Origin: Episyrphus balteatus
Lineage: Eukaryota > Arthropoda > Insecta > Diptera > Syrphidae
Length of the DNA: 64,000 nt
Direction: 5' to 3'
Assembly (NCBI RefSeq): GCF_945859705.1
Contig: NC_079135.1
Location: forward strand, 126,412,551-126,476,550
Below, in pieces: positions 35,051-46,750 of this stretch. Each line of letters starts with the position of its first letter. The stretch's first letter is position 1. Under the pieces are notes generated by a model. It was not told where the DNA came from. It saw only the letters and a list, made by a program, of their open reading frames with translations, and searched no databases. Made by a program: the position numbers and the translations under genes.

Positions 35051-36200
35051 TGTTCCTGACTTCCAATAAAGTAAGAGGGCTGATACAAGAAAAACCATTT
35101 CCAACAACTTTTCGAATCCAAAAAATTTAATTCACCTTCTCAATATTTACATTTATCACGTTTGTCCTGCATCAAATGTTGTCACACATCTTCATGCTAC
35201 TATATCAACCAAACCATCAAAATCAATCATCTCAAGCTCAAGTATCAATAAACAGATCCACTAAACTTCTCAATGCTCTTACCACCATCGGTCTTCGCCG
35301 AGCTTATTCTCGACATTAATTAGTATTGAGCATGTTCGATAACCATTATTGTAGACAACGACGACGCACCTGTAGATGCGATAACGAAAATGGCGGTTCA
35401 TGGTTCTCCACGGTGCGGCGAGGACGTGCAAAAATCTGATTAAGTAAATGGGTTTGATGATGATGGTGTTGGTGGGAATATCAAGTTCCCTCAGCTATGG
35501 ATTCCTGCAAATAGGGTAGTGGTTTTTGATGAAAGAGCAACATAACCAGCGAATTATTGAACGTTCAGGGTAGAAGAAGTGATTTGGGTATAAAACTGTT
35601 GCTTCAAAATAAAAATGGATTCGAACTCGTGAATCCGTCATATAGCATTTCCAATCAATTACACTTGTTCCCCTAAAAGTCGTGTTACTTAAACGAATTG
35701 ACTCAGACTCTTAAATGAGTGAGGTAAATATATTTGCCAAGGAACTAACATCTCAACTGAGTATTAAAGGATTTTTTTTTTCTTCTCTTCTTGATTAAAT
35801 CAAAGAATATTTGTGTGAGAAAAGAACAAACAAAAAAATATTTTAGTTTGTGCTCCAAAAATACACTTTTACCATCGCACACTGCGAGTTCTGTGAAGGA
35901 AAAAGGAAATATCGAGGAGAATCTCAGCATGCGTACAAAATTTAAGATTCGCCGCGCGTCTTTTTCCAGCGAAAGACTAAAACACTTTGCTGGCTGATGA
36001 TGATGATGAAGATGATGAGCATGGTTGATGGAAGTTTATCACCCGATGGATATAATCTGGGTATTAATGATAATCTGTGTAAAATGTGTTGCCGTGTTAT
36101 TAGCGAAATAGATAATTGATGAATTGAAAGCGTATATATTGGCAGGTGCATGCGAGCCAGCATGGCGGGGAACTCCGAACGTCCAACCTTTTGACATTGA
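35051..36200. other. Mixed-composition island; no gene seen
   Basis: Less AT-rich than average, with CAACGACGACGCACC and GTGCGGCGAGGACGTGC near 35357-35430 and a GATGATGATGAAGATGATGA tract near 36000. Overlapping short frames on both strands (35745-36163) show no domain. Candidate regulatory DNA at most. Confidence 0.35.
35600..35690 (-). repeat. tRNA-like B box
   Basis: AGTTCGAATCC on the minus strand (35617-35627) is one base from the B-box consensus, with GTAATTGATTGGAAATGC upstream in the place of an A-box region. Weak SINE candidate. Confidence 0.35.
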
Positions 36201-36634
36201 ATTAATGACTTGGATTGATGAAACGAAGATAAATGATATAGAATTTATTTTTGTTTTCGTTTACATCTCCTCTTCGTTTTGAGATACATTAAACTTAGTG
36301 CCGGTTAATTCATTGGGAGCTAATTAAGCTCGTATTGTGGAGTCTTTTTTTTTCATTATTTGTGTTTTTTTTTTTCTGGAAAATCTTTACTGGCGCTCAG
36401 GAATAAAATGAAAGAAATGTTAATGAATTGGAAGAGCAAACATTTAAGATAGGTATATAAACTAAGCTTTCGAAGAATTGGCCAGATAAAAAAGCCTGTT
36501 ATTTAGGTATTCGTAATTTTTTTTAAAGAATTTATTCGATAAAAAAGCTTCATAGTGTTAAGGAAAGCTTACAATGGTCTACAAAATTTAATTTTTTTTT
36601 TTTGGTGCGGGCACTTAAATATACTTTTCAATAG
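36201..36634. other. AT-rich DNA; nothing recognised
   Basis: No gene or element seen. Several T homopolymers. Confidence 0.45.
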
Positions 36635-37325
36635 GATATACTTTTCTAAAGGTTTTTGGTGTGCTGAACTCAAATCTGAAGTCAGAAATATAATATCAGC
36701 TCTCGTTTTTGAAATATTACCGTTTGAAAGTTAAAAAAAATCGTGTTTTGACTTATTTTAAAGTTAACAAGATTTTCCCCACATGAACCAAAATATACTT
36801 TTCTGAAGGTTTCCGGTGTGCTGAACTCGAATCCGAAGTAAAAAATATCCTAGCAGTTCACGTTTTTGAAATATTTTTGTTAGAAAATGCAAAAAAACGT
36901 TTTTTTGCTACTTTTGGTGTTATGCCTTAATTTGAAGAAATTTTTTTTAAATATATCTCATAACGGTTTCTATAAAAACTATTTTCGTTCTTTCAAGACC
37001 CGTTTAAGTCTTTGCAATATCTTTTTTATTGCGTGTTTGGCTTAATTTATCAAAAAAACAGATGAAAATGTGATACATTACAATAAGCCATAAAACTGAT
37101 GATATCTCGAACAATAAAAAAGATATGAAAAATATTTTAAATATTCTTGAAAGAAGGAAAATAGTTCTTACAGAAACCGTAATACATTGTATTTAAAACA
37201 AATTTCTTCACATAAAGGCATAACCTCAAAAGTAGTTATTTTTGCATCTTCTAACGGGAGCTGATAGGATGTTTTTGACTTCAGATTCGAGATCAGCACA
37301 CCAAAAACCTTTAGAAAAGTATATC
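36635..37325. mobile_element. 691-bp imperfect palindromic element
   Basis: GATATACTTTTCTAAAGG plus TTTTTGGTGTGCTGA at the left end returns in inverted form at the right end. A second, diverged copy of the same end sequence starts near 36788, so the left side is partly duplicated. Inner arms meet around 37040-37085 (GGCTTAA against TTATAAGCC-like sequence). It is non-coding and more diverged than the other palindromes, so probably older. Confidence 0.7.
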
Positions 37326-37364
37326 TTAGTCTCTTCACCAAAAACGTTGTTGACTTGTGTTATC

Positions 37365-37972
37365 TAGGGCTGTCAGACGTCCCGATTTCGGCGGGACAGT
37401 CCCGACATTTGGACCCTGTCCCGATATCTGTCCCGATTTACAAAATGTCCCGATTTTGTTTCGACATTCCGTTTTCATTCGAAAACTTTGGGTAAGAAAA
37501 TTAAAGTCGCTGCTATATGAAAATAAATGAATAATATTTGACATTTCCTTACTAGGAACATGTGTGAAAAGTAAAATAATTGGTCCATTATTTTTTTGAC
37601 TTTCGTTTATTAAAATTTTAGCTTCAATCTATTTATTCTCAATTATTTACAAAGTCCATCCTTCCAGTCCTTCTTTCTAAAGGAAACGTTAAATTTAATG
37701 GAAATTGGTGCTTGGTACCTACATTTATTAAAAGATCCATCACTCAATAGTTTTTTTAATTTTTTTTTTGGATGAAGACTTTGTTATATTTCTTTGAGTT
37801 TAGTTTTAAAAAAATGGAATTTTTATCAATGGAAAAGTTTGGGGTATTACTTTTTTATTTCTTTTTATTTTTATAAATTTTCGATTTCATGTATTTTTTT
37901 TGCTGTCCCGATTTGTCCCGACTTTTAAGACCTGTTGTCCCGACATTAATAAAATTTTATCTGGTAGCCCTA
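37365..37972. mobile_element. 608-bp hAT-type element with 8-bp target duplication
   Basis: The ends are TAGGGCTGTCAGA and CTGGTAGCCCTA (imperfect inverted repeat). The 8 bases GTGTTATC lie exactly outside both ends (37357-37364 and 37973-37980). TGTCCCGA/GTCCCGA is repeated about five times near the left end and three times near the right, like subterminal transposase-binding repeats of hAT elements. There is no transposase frame; the small frames reflect the repeats. Confidence 0.88.
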
Positions 37973-37980
37973 GTGTTATC

Positions 37981-38287
37981 AATGCCAAATATAAGTTCCT
38001 ACCTAATGTATCATTTCTCTCTATTCATTTGGCATCAGCCTACTTCTTTCAAAAGAAAGCACAAGAATTAAAATTCTTGAAACATTTTATTTAATAACAG
38101 AATCTTGAAAAATAAGAAAAATTAAGCTGCGTAAAATTTGAAATCTTCACTATCACGACTGTTCTGATTTCCGTTCGAATTCTAGCAGCAGTTTGTACCA
38201 CCCCCAAATTTTTTTTGCTCATTCGATACAGCATTGGCTGAATATCATTAACCTGATTTTTCGCACTCGAGAAATTCACCTTTCGGC
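37981..38287. other. Non-coding DNA
   Basis: Nothing recognised beyond short chance frames. Confidence 0.4.
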
Positions 38288-39911
38288 CGCCATTTTGAAT
38301 TTTAATTTTTGTTGAATATCTCGATTTCTATTTATCCTACATAAAAGTTGTTTGTACAGGAAACGTAGTTCGATATTATGAATATTAAAAAAGTTACAAG
38401 CCCAAAAAAAGTAAAAAAAAACCGAAAAAAATGACAATTTTAAAGATTTGAGCACTTTTTATCAAAATTATGAAAAAAAACGTATGGAGAAAAGATTATT
38501 TGCCTTAAAATTCTCTACAACTCTTTTTTTATCGCTATAATTAATAAAGTTATTAATGCTTTTTTGTTAAAAAATACCCTTTTTTACGAAACGAAGAGAC
38601 TTAAATATAAAAAAATTGCAGGTCCTGAATTTTCTCTTGTAACATAAAGCTATAGAATACTCACGAATCATTTAAAATTCAAGATTTGGTAAACAAAAAA
38701 ATTAAGAAAAAATTAAAAATAAAAAACACAAACAAAAAAAAGAGCATTTTTTTTCAAAAAAAAGTATTAAGTCAATGTGGGTAAATGTAAACAATTTCAT
38801 GTCTTTTTTTTCTTTCGACTTTAGATTTTTATATGTTTTCACGGAACAACTTGAATGGTATCTTCAAATGCAAATATGAAATGATGGCAATTCTTCTTTA
38901 TAAATATAAACAAATATTTCCCAAATTGTTAACATTACTGTCAAATATGGCATGTTTACAAATACCCCACCATGTTTGTGTTTTTTTACAAATTCGGGGT
39001 AAATGTAAACGGTGGTTTAAAATTTAGAATTTCCTCTTTATCATATGGATAACAACTTGAAAAATGTTCAAGAAGGTATTTGACAAAAACTTTTTCAAAT
39101 TACGATAAAAGTTTTTGTTTTCTTCCTTTGATTCTTTATATAGGCGCCCAATATGCATCCTGAGCAGCTCTGAACGTCATATATTTTGTTTTTTTTACGT
39201 CAAAGACCGATTTGCAACATCATTCAATGAAAATGATGGTGTTGGCTACTTTAAAATGTGACTCCGCGGCACTTTAGCAATAGTAATTGACTAAAAATAC
39301 GTTATTTTTATCAAAACCAATAATTTCAGCAAAAATATATGTCTATATTTACCTCCAGAATACGTTGTTTACATTTACCCATTATGAAAAATATTCTGGG
39401 GTAAATGTTAACACATGCAAATCGACATAAATGTCCTGTATTTTAAAATTTGCTTGTATCACATAGAATCTACATCAAAATTCAAAACTAAAAAGTATTT
39501 GCAAATTATACTGACTTAATTGAATCTGCAAAAATATTTAATATTTCTGAAAGACTAACAACTTGTTTGGCACTTTAAAAAATTATCTTTCACGGAAAAT
39601 ACGATCGTCGAATGAATACTCACTTGACAGCATTGAGTTTGACGTATAAGTTAAAAGATGCATGCGTCCGCGATTTGTACTTATATATACGTCACAGAGA
39701 CTTAACTGAAGCTTGTTATTAGCCATGTTCTCATTTACCCCTGTTTACATTTACCCACATTGACCCTAACTTTTGTAGCGATAGAAAAAAAGTTGTATAG
39801 CAGAGTTGTAGAAAATTTTAATTGAATAATCTTATCTCGGAAGGTTTTTTCATGATGTCCGACCAGTCGTTCTCGAGATATTGAGACTAATGGGTTTTTC
39901 AAAATGGCGGA
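38288..39911. mobile_element. Diverged palindrome interrupted by another element
   Basis: CCGCCATTTTGAA (from 38288) faces TTCAAAATGGCGG (to about 39910). GAATATCTCGA faces TCGAGATATTG, and TTCTCTACAACTCT faces AGAGTTGTAGAA. The arms are imperfect with indels. A sharply bounded inverted-repeat element at 38771-39763 occupies the centre, so the outer palindrome seems to have been the insertion target. Limits are approximate. Confidence 0.6.
38771..39763. mobile_element. 993-bp element with GGGTAAATGTAAAC repeats
   Basis: The termini form a perfect inverted repeat of at least 22 bases containing CAATGTGGGTAAATG. The unit GGGTAAATGTAAAC recurs internally (near 38997, 39363 inverted, 39400 and 39728 inverted). 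Repeated terminal-type motifs inside an element suggest extra transposase-binding sites. No TSD is certain and no coding region is seen. Confidence 0.75.
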
Positions 39912-40479
39912 CGCCCCACAAGACCAATCAATACGCAAACTGAGATTTATGCTCAGAATTAACCTTTCTTCAATACTGCATCTAAACTTAGCTGACGTCA
40001 CAACTTTTTTCGGATTTTTCCCCCATTGACTGAACTATGTCGGAACTATAAAGTCCTACTTTGCTTATACAATCAGATTTGTAAATGAATTCATTTACAA
40101 ATCAAACCAACTTCGTTAAATATCTGCCCGGGCGCCATTTTCGTATATACTCGGATTAAGAAAAAAATTAAAATTATTAAACCTACTCTGAAACCAAAAT
40201 CTTTCAAGCAACTATGTAGGTATACAAATACTTGAACTTCTCAAATCACTAACTAAACAGTATTGACGTCAAACAAAACAGAAGAAAAAACAACAACTTG
40301 AAGTCAAAAACCTCAAAAATCAATTATACCTGTTCACCTCTTTCTTTTGCCGTAGGTACCTATATCTTTAAAGCTGAGCAAATGATCAGGTGCTCCACCA
40401 ATTATATGCGTAGTATAGTTATTGTTAGCGGGAAAGAAAACGTAAAATTGTGTGGTTTACTTTTGTATGTGCGGTGCCA
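39912..40479. other. Non-coding DNA
   Basis: No gene supported. GGGCGCCATTTTCG at about 40130 is a two-mismatch relative of the dispersed motif core. Confidence 0.4.
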
Positions 40480-42700
40480 GAATAAGAATTCTCTCGCATT
40501 GCTTACCCTAATCACGAAGATGACGAAGACGACGACGACGACCAACGTCGTCGTCGACAATGAAAATAAAAAACCACAAAAAAAAATAACAAAAAAAAAA
40601 AAAAAATAAAAAAATAAATATTTAAGTTATTGTAGATATACAAAAAGTATACTCAATTCGCCATTTCTCCACCCGCTTTTGCTTGCCAGAGATGAATTAC
40701 TGTAAATTGTAATCAACTATCTGACAAACAACCGGCGGCAGCCATATTTATCTAAAAAACAACAAAATTGCTGCTCAGCTCACAATCATCATCATCATCA
40801 TCTTGAATCGACTTATAGAGAGAGAGTAGAGTACTTTGCACGTCGTATATCGGTATATCTTCTATAGTTGACAAAACGGGGGAGGAATTCATCATCAAAG
40901 AATGCAAAACGACTCACTCGTCACTCGCCGCCACTGCCGCTCTCTCACAAAACAATCGCCGCACTTTACATATTTAACGGTGAGTGTAAACACACAATAC
41001 AGTAATGTGGAATTTCATTGAATAAAAATATTTTATACAAGCTAAACACGTACCTTTCACCTCTTTCACTCTATCTTCTAGCTAAGAGGCTATTTGTGTC
41101 TTGCTTTGACTTTCAGAGAGAAAAAAATGATATACAAACAAAGACGCCATCTGTCTTAGAATATTTCGACTAACGGAGTTATTCAGGCTATGTGGTATAC
41201 TATGTACGCAATTATTCCAAAAACTTTGACAAAAAATTCACGGCGAAAATTCCTCACGAAAAACTGCCACATTCCAAAAATTTCATACACTACCACGTGT
41301 AAACGTGTGTATTTCGCCCTTTCGCCTTAAAAATACTATCTATATAGGCGAGAGAGAGAGAGAGAGAGAGAGAAAAAAGAGCTTGTTTGATTGTGTAACA
41401 TATGATTGTAAGATGAGGGGAAACTTAACACTGAAACAAATTGGAGAAGAATGCGCGGCGAATTCATCTATTACCTCCCTTCTTCAGCCCATTAGCTGCC
41501 TGTTGTTGGCAAAATAATGCTAGGCTTTATTCTGTTTTATTTTAATAACAAAATAAGAAACCTAAAAACAAAAAAATGCAGGCTTACCTTCAAGTAATTC
41601 CTCCAGATTGAAATAGGTTTTTTTTTTTATTTTGTTTATTTTTATAATTCGCTTCGTTATATTCACTTGGACTTCATAAATAAACAACAACACACCAAAA
41701 GCGGATAAGATAAAATACCACAGTGCGCGGAATTCTCCTGGGAAATTCTTTCTCTCGAAAAATACACAACAAACATAGAATCAAAGAATGGAGGGAGCAC
41801 AAACGGCAGCGGAGGCACGACGACGATGCTGCTGCTTGTTTGCTGCATACACGCAACAACGAACGCCAAACGACAGAGCGACGACGCGGCGAAACTATTT
41901 ATTGGCAATTACAGTCTTTCGTATTTTTTAATTTGATTTTATTGCGAAAAAATATCTTTGTGACTTTTGTTTTTATGTTTGCTAAGTTGTATAGTTGGTT
42001 TGGAATCTCTCAGGTCTCCAGGTGAGGTTCTATAGAGTCGATTATTTGGAATCAAGTATCTTTTTGTCGATTGGCAATATATCTGATTCGAAAAGGGGTA
42101 ACCAACAAAAAGGCACAACACAACAACACGATGGCAGCAGAGCAACGTTTTTTCGGAATTCATGGAATGGCAACAGGAATCCAAACAACGCGAAGCTAAG
42201 CAAGACTAACTAACCAAGAGCCCCGCAGCAGCCGGCTTTGTTGTTTGTCTTTTGGTATGGCTTTTAGATCGCCATCATCATCGGATCGGGGGAAATCGGA
42301 ATTGGAAAACAAGTTCGGTTGGATAACCTCGACTTGATTGTTGATTCTTTGGGGCTGTTTGTACGCTCCTCTAGCTTCTATTATACCAGAGAACGTGGTC
42401 CGGTTTTTTTTTTGTTTCTGTTTGAAGCTTTGTATATTTACACGCACATCAAGTTGTTTGGTTTAGTTTGGACACTGGGTAAGCCAGTAAGCTATAAGCT
42501 GATTGGTTGCAATTGTGTGATGGTAGTTGTACAGTAAAGTTGTAATCATGCAATGTGAGAAATGTTATGTTGCGAGCTTGGTTGAGTGGGTTGGTTATGG
42601 TTGGTTTGGTGGAGGGCGAACGAATATAGTATGCGAGAGCGTTTGATTGTGTTAGGTAAACAACCTGTATGCAGATGCAACATGCAAGCCAACCAGTCCA
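40480..42700. promoter_or_regulatory. Broad GC-richer, GAGA-containing region; candidate promoter or enhancer
   Basis: About 2.2 kb of less AT-rich sequence with GACGACGACGACGACC (about 40520-40545), GAGA tracts (near 40818 and at 41350-41373), CACTCGCCGCCACTGCCGC (about 40925) and CAGCGGAGGCACGACGACG (about 41807). A donor-like CAG|GTGAGG is at about 42016 on the plus strand, so a non-coding first exon is possible. Open frames on both strands overlap and none shows a domain. It is the best candidate in the window for a promoter of an unseen gene. Confidence 0.35.
41350..41373 (+). repeat. (GA)12 microsatellite
   Basis: An uninterrupted GA tract; in flies such tracts can bind GAGA factor. 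Confidence 0.9.
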
Positions 42701-42903
42701 ACTAGTTTTGTTTTTTTTTTTGTCACATAAGTTTTAACTTCGTTGCACTATAAAACTAAGCTTAGCTGAGAGCTCAGTTAGCTCAAGACCTAACTAAATG
42801 ATTTGATTTTGCAGAGGTTTTATTTTTCAGCGTTGCCGGTTAGTTTTTTTTTGCAGTTGTTGAATGTTAAGTTACCTAGTTGTTGTGAACAGTAAGCGCC
42901 GAT

Positions 42904-43005
42904 TTAGGGCCAGTTTGTTCACACTCGATTATCTTTTAATCAAGGATTTTTCTATGGAATAATCCTTGATTAAATGATAATCGACTGTGAACAAACTGGC
43001 CCTAA
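42904..43005. mobile_element. 102-bp hairpin MITE
   Basis: TTAGGGCCAGTTTGTTCACA at the left is matched by an inverted copy at the right, and pairing continues through CTCGATTATC and TTTAATCAAGGATT almost to the centre. TA lies at both ends just inside the outer T/A. The whole element can fold as one stem with a short loop. It is consistent with a very small Tc1/mariner-type MITE. Confidence 0.88.
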
Positions 43006-44864
43006 GTTCATCTCACGTTTTATTTTAAATGTAAACCGACATCTCAAAGCAAAAAATTGTTTGGAATTGAAAATAAGATTCCTCACGATGCATAGCGATG
43101 AAGTGCGAAATTACAGCAGAGATGTCAAAATGAAGTGGAAGACTGAGTTCATTGTGAACACCGATTATGTAAAGCATTTGGAAATTAAACAATAAACTTT
43201 ACTGTACCTGTGTCCCACCCGTGACGATTAAATGCCTTTCTCAGAGGTGGTTGTGTATTAGCAGCGTAACATTTCGTTGCAAAAATCAAATGTTTCACTC
43301 ACAAAGATATCGCTAAAACGCTTTTGTCTTTTTTAAGGAACATTGTTGTTCTGGAGAACAGTGGCTCAAATTGACTTTTTTTATTGTAAAAATCATATTT
43401 TTTCAACAAATGAAAATATGTATGTACAGTGGTGGCAAAATAATTAGACACATCCTCCTTTGTTTACAAAATGTTATTTTTTTCTTACTATAAATACAAA
43501 ATATTTAACAAACACAAGTGATGATATAATCCTTGTAACATTTTAAGAAAAAAATTTTAGAATTTATCCAACAAAAGAAAAATATTTCAAAAAATCTAAA
43601 ATATAGTCCAATTTTGTGTGGAAATATAATTAGAAACACTGAGGAAAAATTACTAAGAAATATCCTGTTTTTGATTTTTAGCATTTACAATTGCCAAACT
43701 TGGTCAATTAATTAAACGTACAATTAATAAAAAGCACTATGACCAACTAATTTCTATTAGTTGGTTAATGTGGTTGCAGTCCTCGAAAAATGCCACATGT
43801 TCCAAAAAAATAATAAAACGTCCTTAACAATATTCTTGACACACCAACTTATCTTATATTTTAGAAAAAGAAGGTGCAATAAAGAGGAGATCCTTAGTAA
43901 AACATCTAGCTCTTCAAATACCTCTGTTAAAAAATATTTTTAAATTTTTTTTTATCATATTAAGAACATACAAACATTTTGAAAAGAAAGAGCGTGTTTC
44001 TTATTATTTTATCACTAAGGGCTATAAAGAAGGTGATGTTCAAATAGAAAAAAATACAAAGTGTTTTGAAAATTTGCTATTGAAATAATAACTTCAAGTT
44101 AAGGTGATTAACAAGCTTTTAAAGACAACTTTTGAAGTAATCTGAGTTTTGATTTGATTCAAGAAGTAGATTATACTATTAATAAAAAATTTCAGTACCT
44201 AATAGATATAAAGTCAAATAGTAGAAGTAGAAGAAACAAACAGTATAACTCACCAAAAACTAGATTTCTTGGGACCTTTTATCTAAGGCCGGGGTCCTTG
44301 AAACTTTTCAAGTACATATTTCGATTTTGTATTTCTTATAGTCTATATTTTTAGACTCCTTAGCTTCTTATGACAATTCTCGAAGTATAAGAAGTAGTGT
44401 GAAACTTTTTTCGCAAGACTGAGGCAAGTTCGTCGGTTTCCAGGGTTTTTTCCGAAGAAAGGACAGTAAAACTTGGCTATGGAAGAAACGAAACGCAAAC
44501 TCGTTTAATTTCCACGATTTGATCTTTTTAATTGTTCTTATTTTTGTTCTTACAATAATTTTAATAAATACTCTTATAATACTAAAATAATGCCGTATAC
44601 TCCAACTCCAAGCGAGCAGGGGATCTCAGACGGAGATAAAAAGAAAATCAGTCCTACGGTGACCACAATAATCTAAAATGACTGAACTCAGAGTGAGATG
44701 GTGACGTCAAACGGAGGCAGGGAGATGGCTGAACTCAAAGTGAGATGGTTACCAAGAACGGAGACGGGAAATACCTACGCTAACCTATTTAACTAACTGA
44801 AAAAAAAACTTGCCAAAATTCAAAAATTCTTCAACAATACGGTAATCTATTATTTTTTTTTTTA
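43006..44864. other. Non-coding DNA with a lone Tc1-like end
   Basis: No gene supported. TACAGTGGTGGCAAAATAAT near 43425 is typical of a Tc1/mariner terminal repeat, but I could not find its partner. An imperfect direct repeat (GACTGAACTCAGAGTGAGAT and GGCTGAACTCAAAGTGAGAT) lies at about 44680-44750. Confidence 0.45.
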
Positions 44865-46750
44865 TAATTTACGCGCACTCAAGGGGTTATGACTACCCTT
44901 TATATGTTAGCTTTTAACACAGTGCGAGCGTTTAGGAAACAGAAATAGGATTAAGTAGGAGATAACGATGTCTTAAATGTTTGCATTGCATTGAAATGGG
45001 AAAGAAAAATAGAGCTGGGTAAGAAATTTCAAATTCGTGTAGTTCGACTAAAAAAAGCATCCCTATACTTAACGGTTCGTCCGAAGTTAGGCTCAAGGGT
45101 ATAACGATGGGCATCGCATAATTTGCGGTGCGGGTATTACGGAAAAATTGTTTTAGGGGAGGCATGCACCTGGCTATTTCGCTAGAGCAAAAAAATAGCG
45201 GTAAAACAATGAAATGCAAGAGACATTTCTACGATGTTCTAAGGAAACAAACGTTTCCGAGATTGACCTATCACCAATCAGTTTTTTTGCTCTGTTCTGG
45301 ACCCTATCTAAAAGAGCTAATGATGTTTTTGGTGCTCCAGCCCAGATATGAGCGTTGTACTCTAGCTTCGGTCGTATATACGCCTTATAAATTGTAGCCA
45401 GGTCAGAAGGGGAAAAGAATTTTTTACATCTCCTGAGGAAACCCAAACATTTCGCTGCATTTTTAGCAATATCTAATAAATGCTCGTTCCACAATAGGTG
45501 GTTAGTTATCGTCATACCAAGGAACGAGAGTTTTTGAGTTTCCTCGATTGATGTACAATTCATGGATATTGGTAGGGGAGGAATATTTCTCTTTAACGAC
45601 AACAGACAGCTTTGGGTCATACCCCATGTTACAATGCTATTTAAGTCTGAATTTAACGAGTTTATCATACTCTCTCGTTGCAATTCAATACTTAAAGCAG
45701 ATGGGTGTGAATTTGTAAACAAGTAATGAAAAGCTTAGGGTGCTGTCATCAGCGAAACAATTGAGTGGATTAGCAGTTTGAGACAATAGATCGTTAATGA
45801 AAACGACAAACAAAGTCGGAGACAGAACAGATCCTTGGGGAACACCAGCATTTATTATATGAATATCAGATTTGAAACCGTCCAAAACAACTGAATGAGT
45901 GAATCATCGATGCCAAAAGCACACAACTTTGATAAAAGAGCTTGATGCCAAGCTCTATCGAAGGCTTTTGAAATATCGAGCGCAACAACTTTACCTTCAC
46001 CAAAACGATGAAGTGATTCATTCCATTTTTCGGTAAGGTATGCCATCAAATCACCAGTGGACCTGTTGCAACGAAAGCCGTATTGGCGGTCATTGATAAA
46101 CTTTCGTTCTTCTAGATATTTTTTTAAGCTGGCGATTAATTAATATTTTCATGACCTTAGATAGAATGGTCGGTAATTAGATGGTGAGGAAGATTCACCT
46201 TTCTTGGGAATTGGTTGAACAAATGCTTTTTTCCATCCACTTGGAAAACGACCTAAAGAATAGGAAAGATAAAAAAGGTTACGAAGAGGTTTCGCCATTT
46301 CTTCAAAACAATGGGTGAAATACCATCGGGCCCTGCAGATTTATGAATGTCGAGATCGAGATCACTCTAGCGACTGTACGAGTGCGAAAATGAATTTGTC
46401 CCATGGAAAATCTTACGTTTTCAAGTACAGGTGGACTCATGTTGATACAAGGTAGGGTGGAGTTTGCTGCAAATTGTTTAACAAACAAATTGGCTTTGTC
46501 AATTGACCCTACAACAGGGTTATCATTGAAGATGAGCGTGGGAACCGATGATGATGTTGAATTTTTGATATTCTTAACAAATGACCAAAAGTTTTTGCTG
46601 CCTTTAGGGTACTCCAAAATTTTCCTTCCAATTATTTGATCGTGTAAGAATTTGGTTCTTTTAATCAGAGCATTACAGGCATTTCTTGCTTTTTTGAATT
46701 TTAATCTGTTTTTATGGCTTAAATATTTGTTTTGAGGAGAGAGCATCAAC
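44865..46750 (-). pseudogene. Jockey/CR1-like LINE, 5'-truncated and broken
   Basis: Minus-strand reverse transcriptase of a non-LTR retrotransposon, split into at least five frames. In order: the linker before the polymerase (46749 to about 46303, with NFWSFVKNIKNSTSSSVP), the catalytic A block GKVVALDISKAFDRAWH (about 45995-45945), GVPQGSVLSPTLFVVFINDL (about 45855-45790) and the catalytic CFADDSTLSF (FADD at 45745-45756). Thumb and C-terminal blocks such as AAKCLGFLRRCKKFF, YIRPKLEYNAHIWAG and LLDRVQNRAKKLIGD run to about 45200. A shifted C-terminal piece extends to 44932. Plus-strand T run at 44852-44863 would be its poly-A tail. The endonuclease domain is missing, so the copy was truncated at its 5' end and is dead. 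Confidence 0.9.

Noticed and set aside
42000..42030. Splice donor CAG|GTGAGG as proof of an exon
   Set aside because: One donor-like word with no matched acceptor or coding frame is too weak for a gene call.
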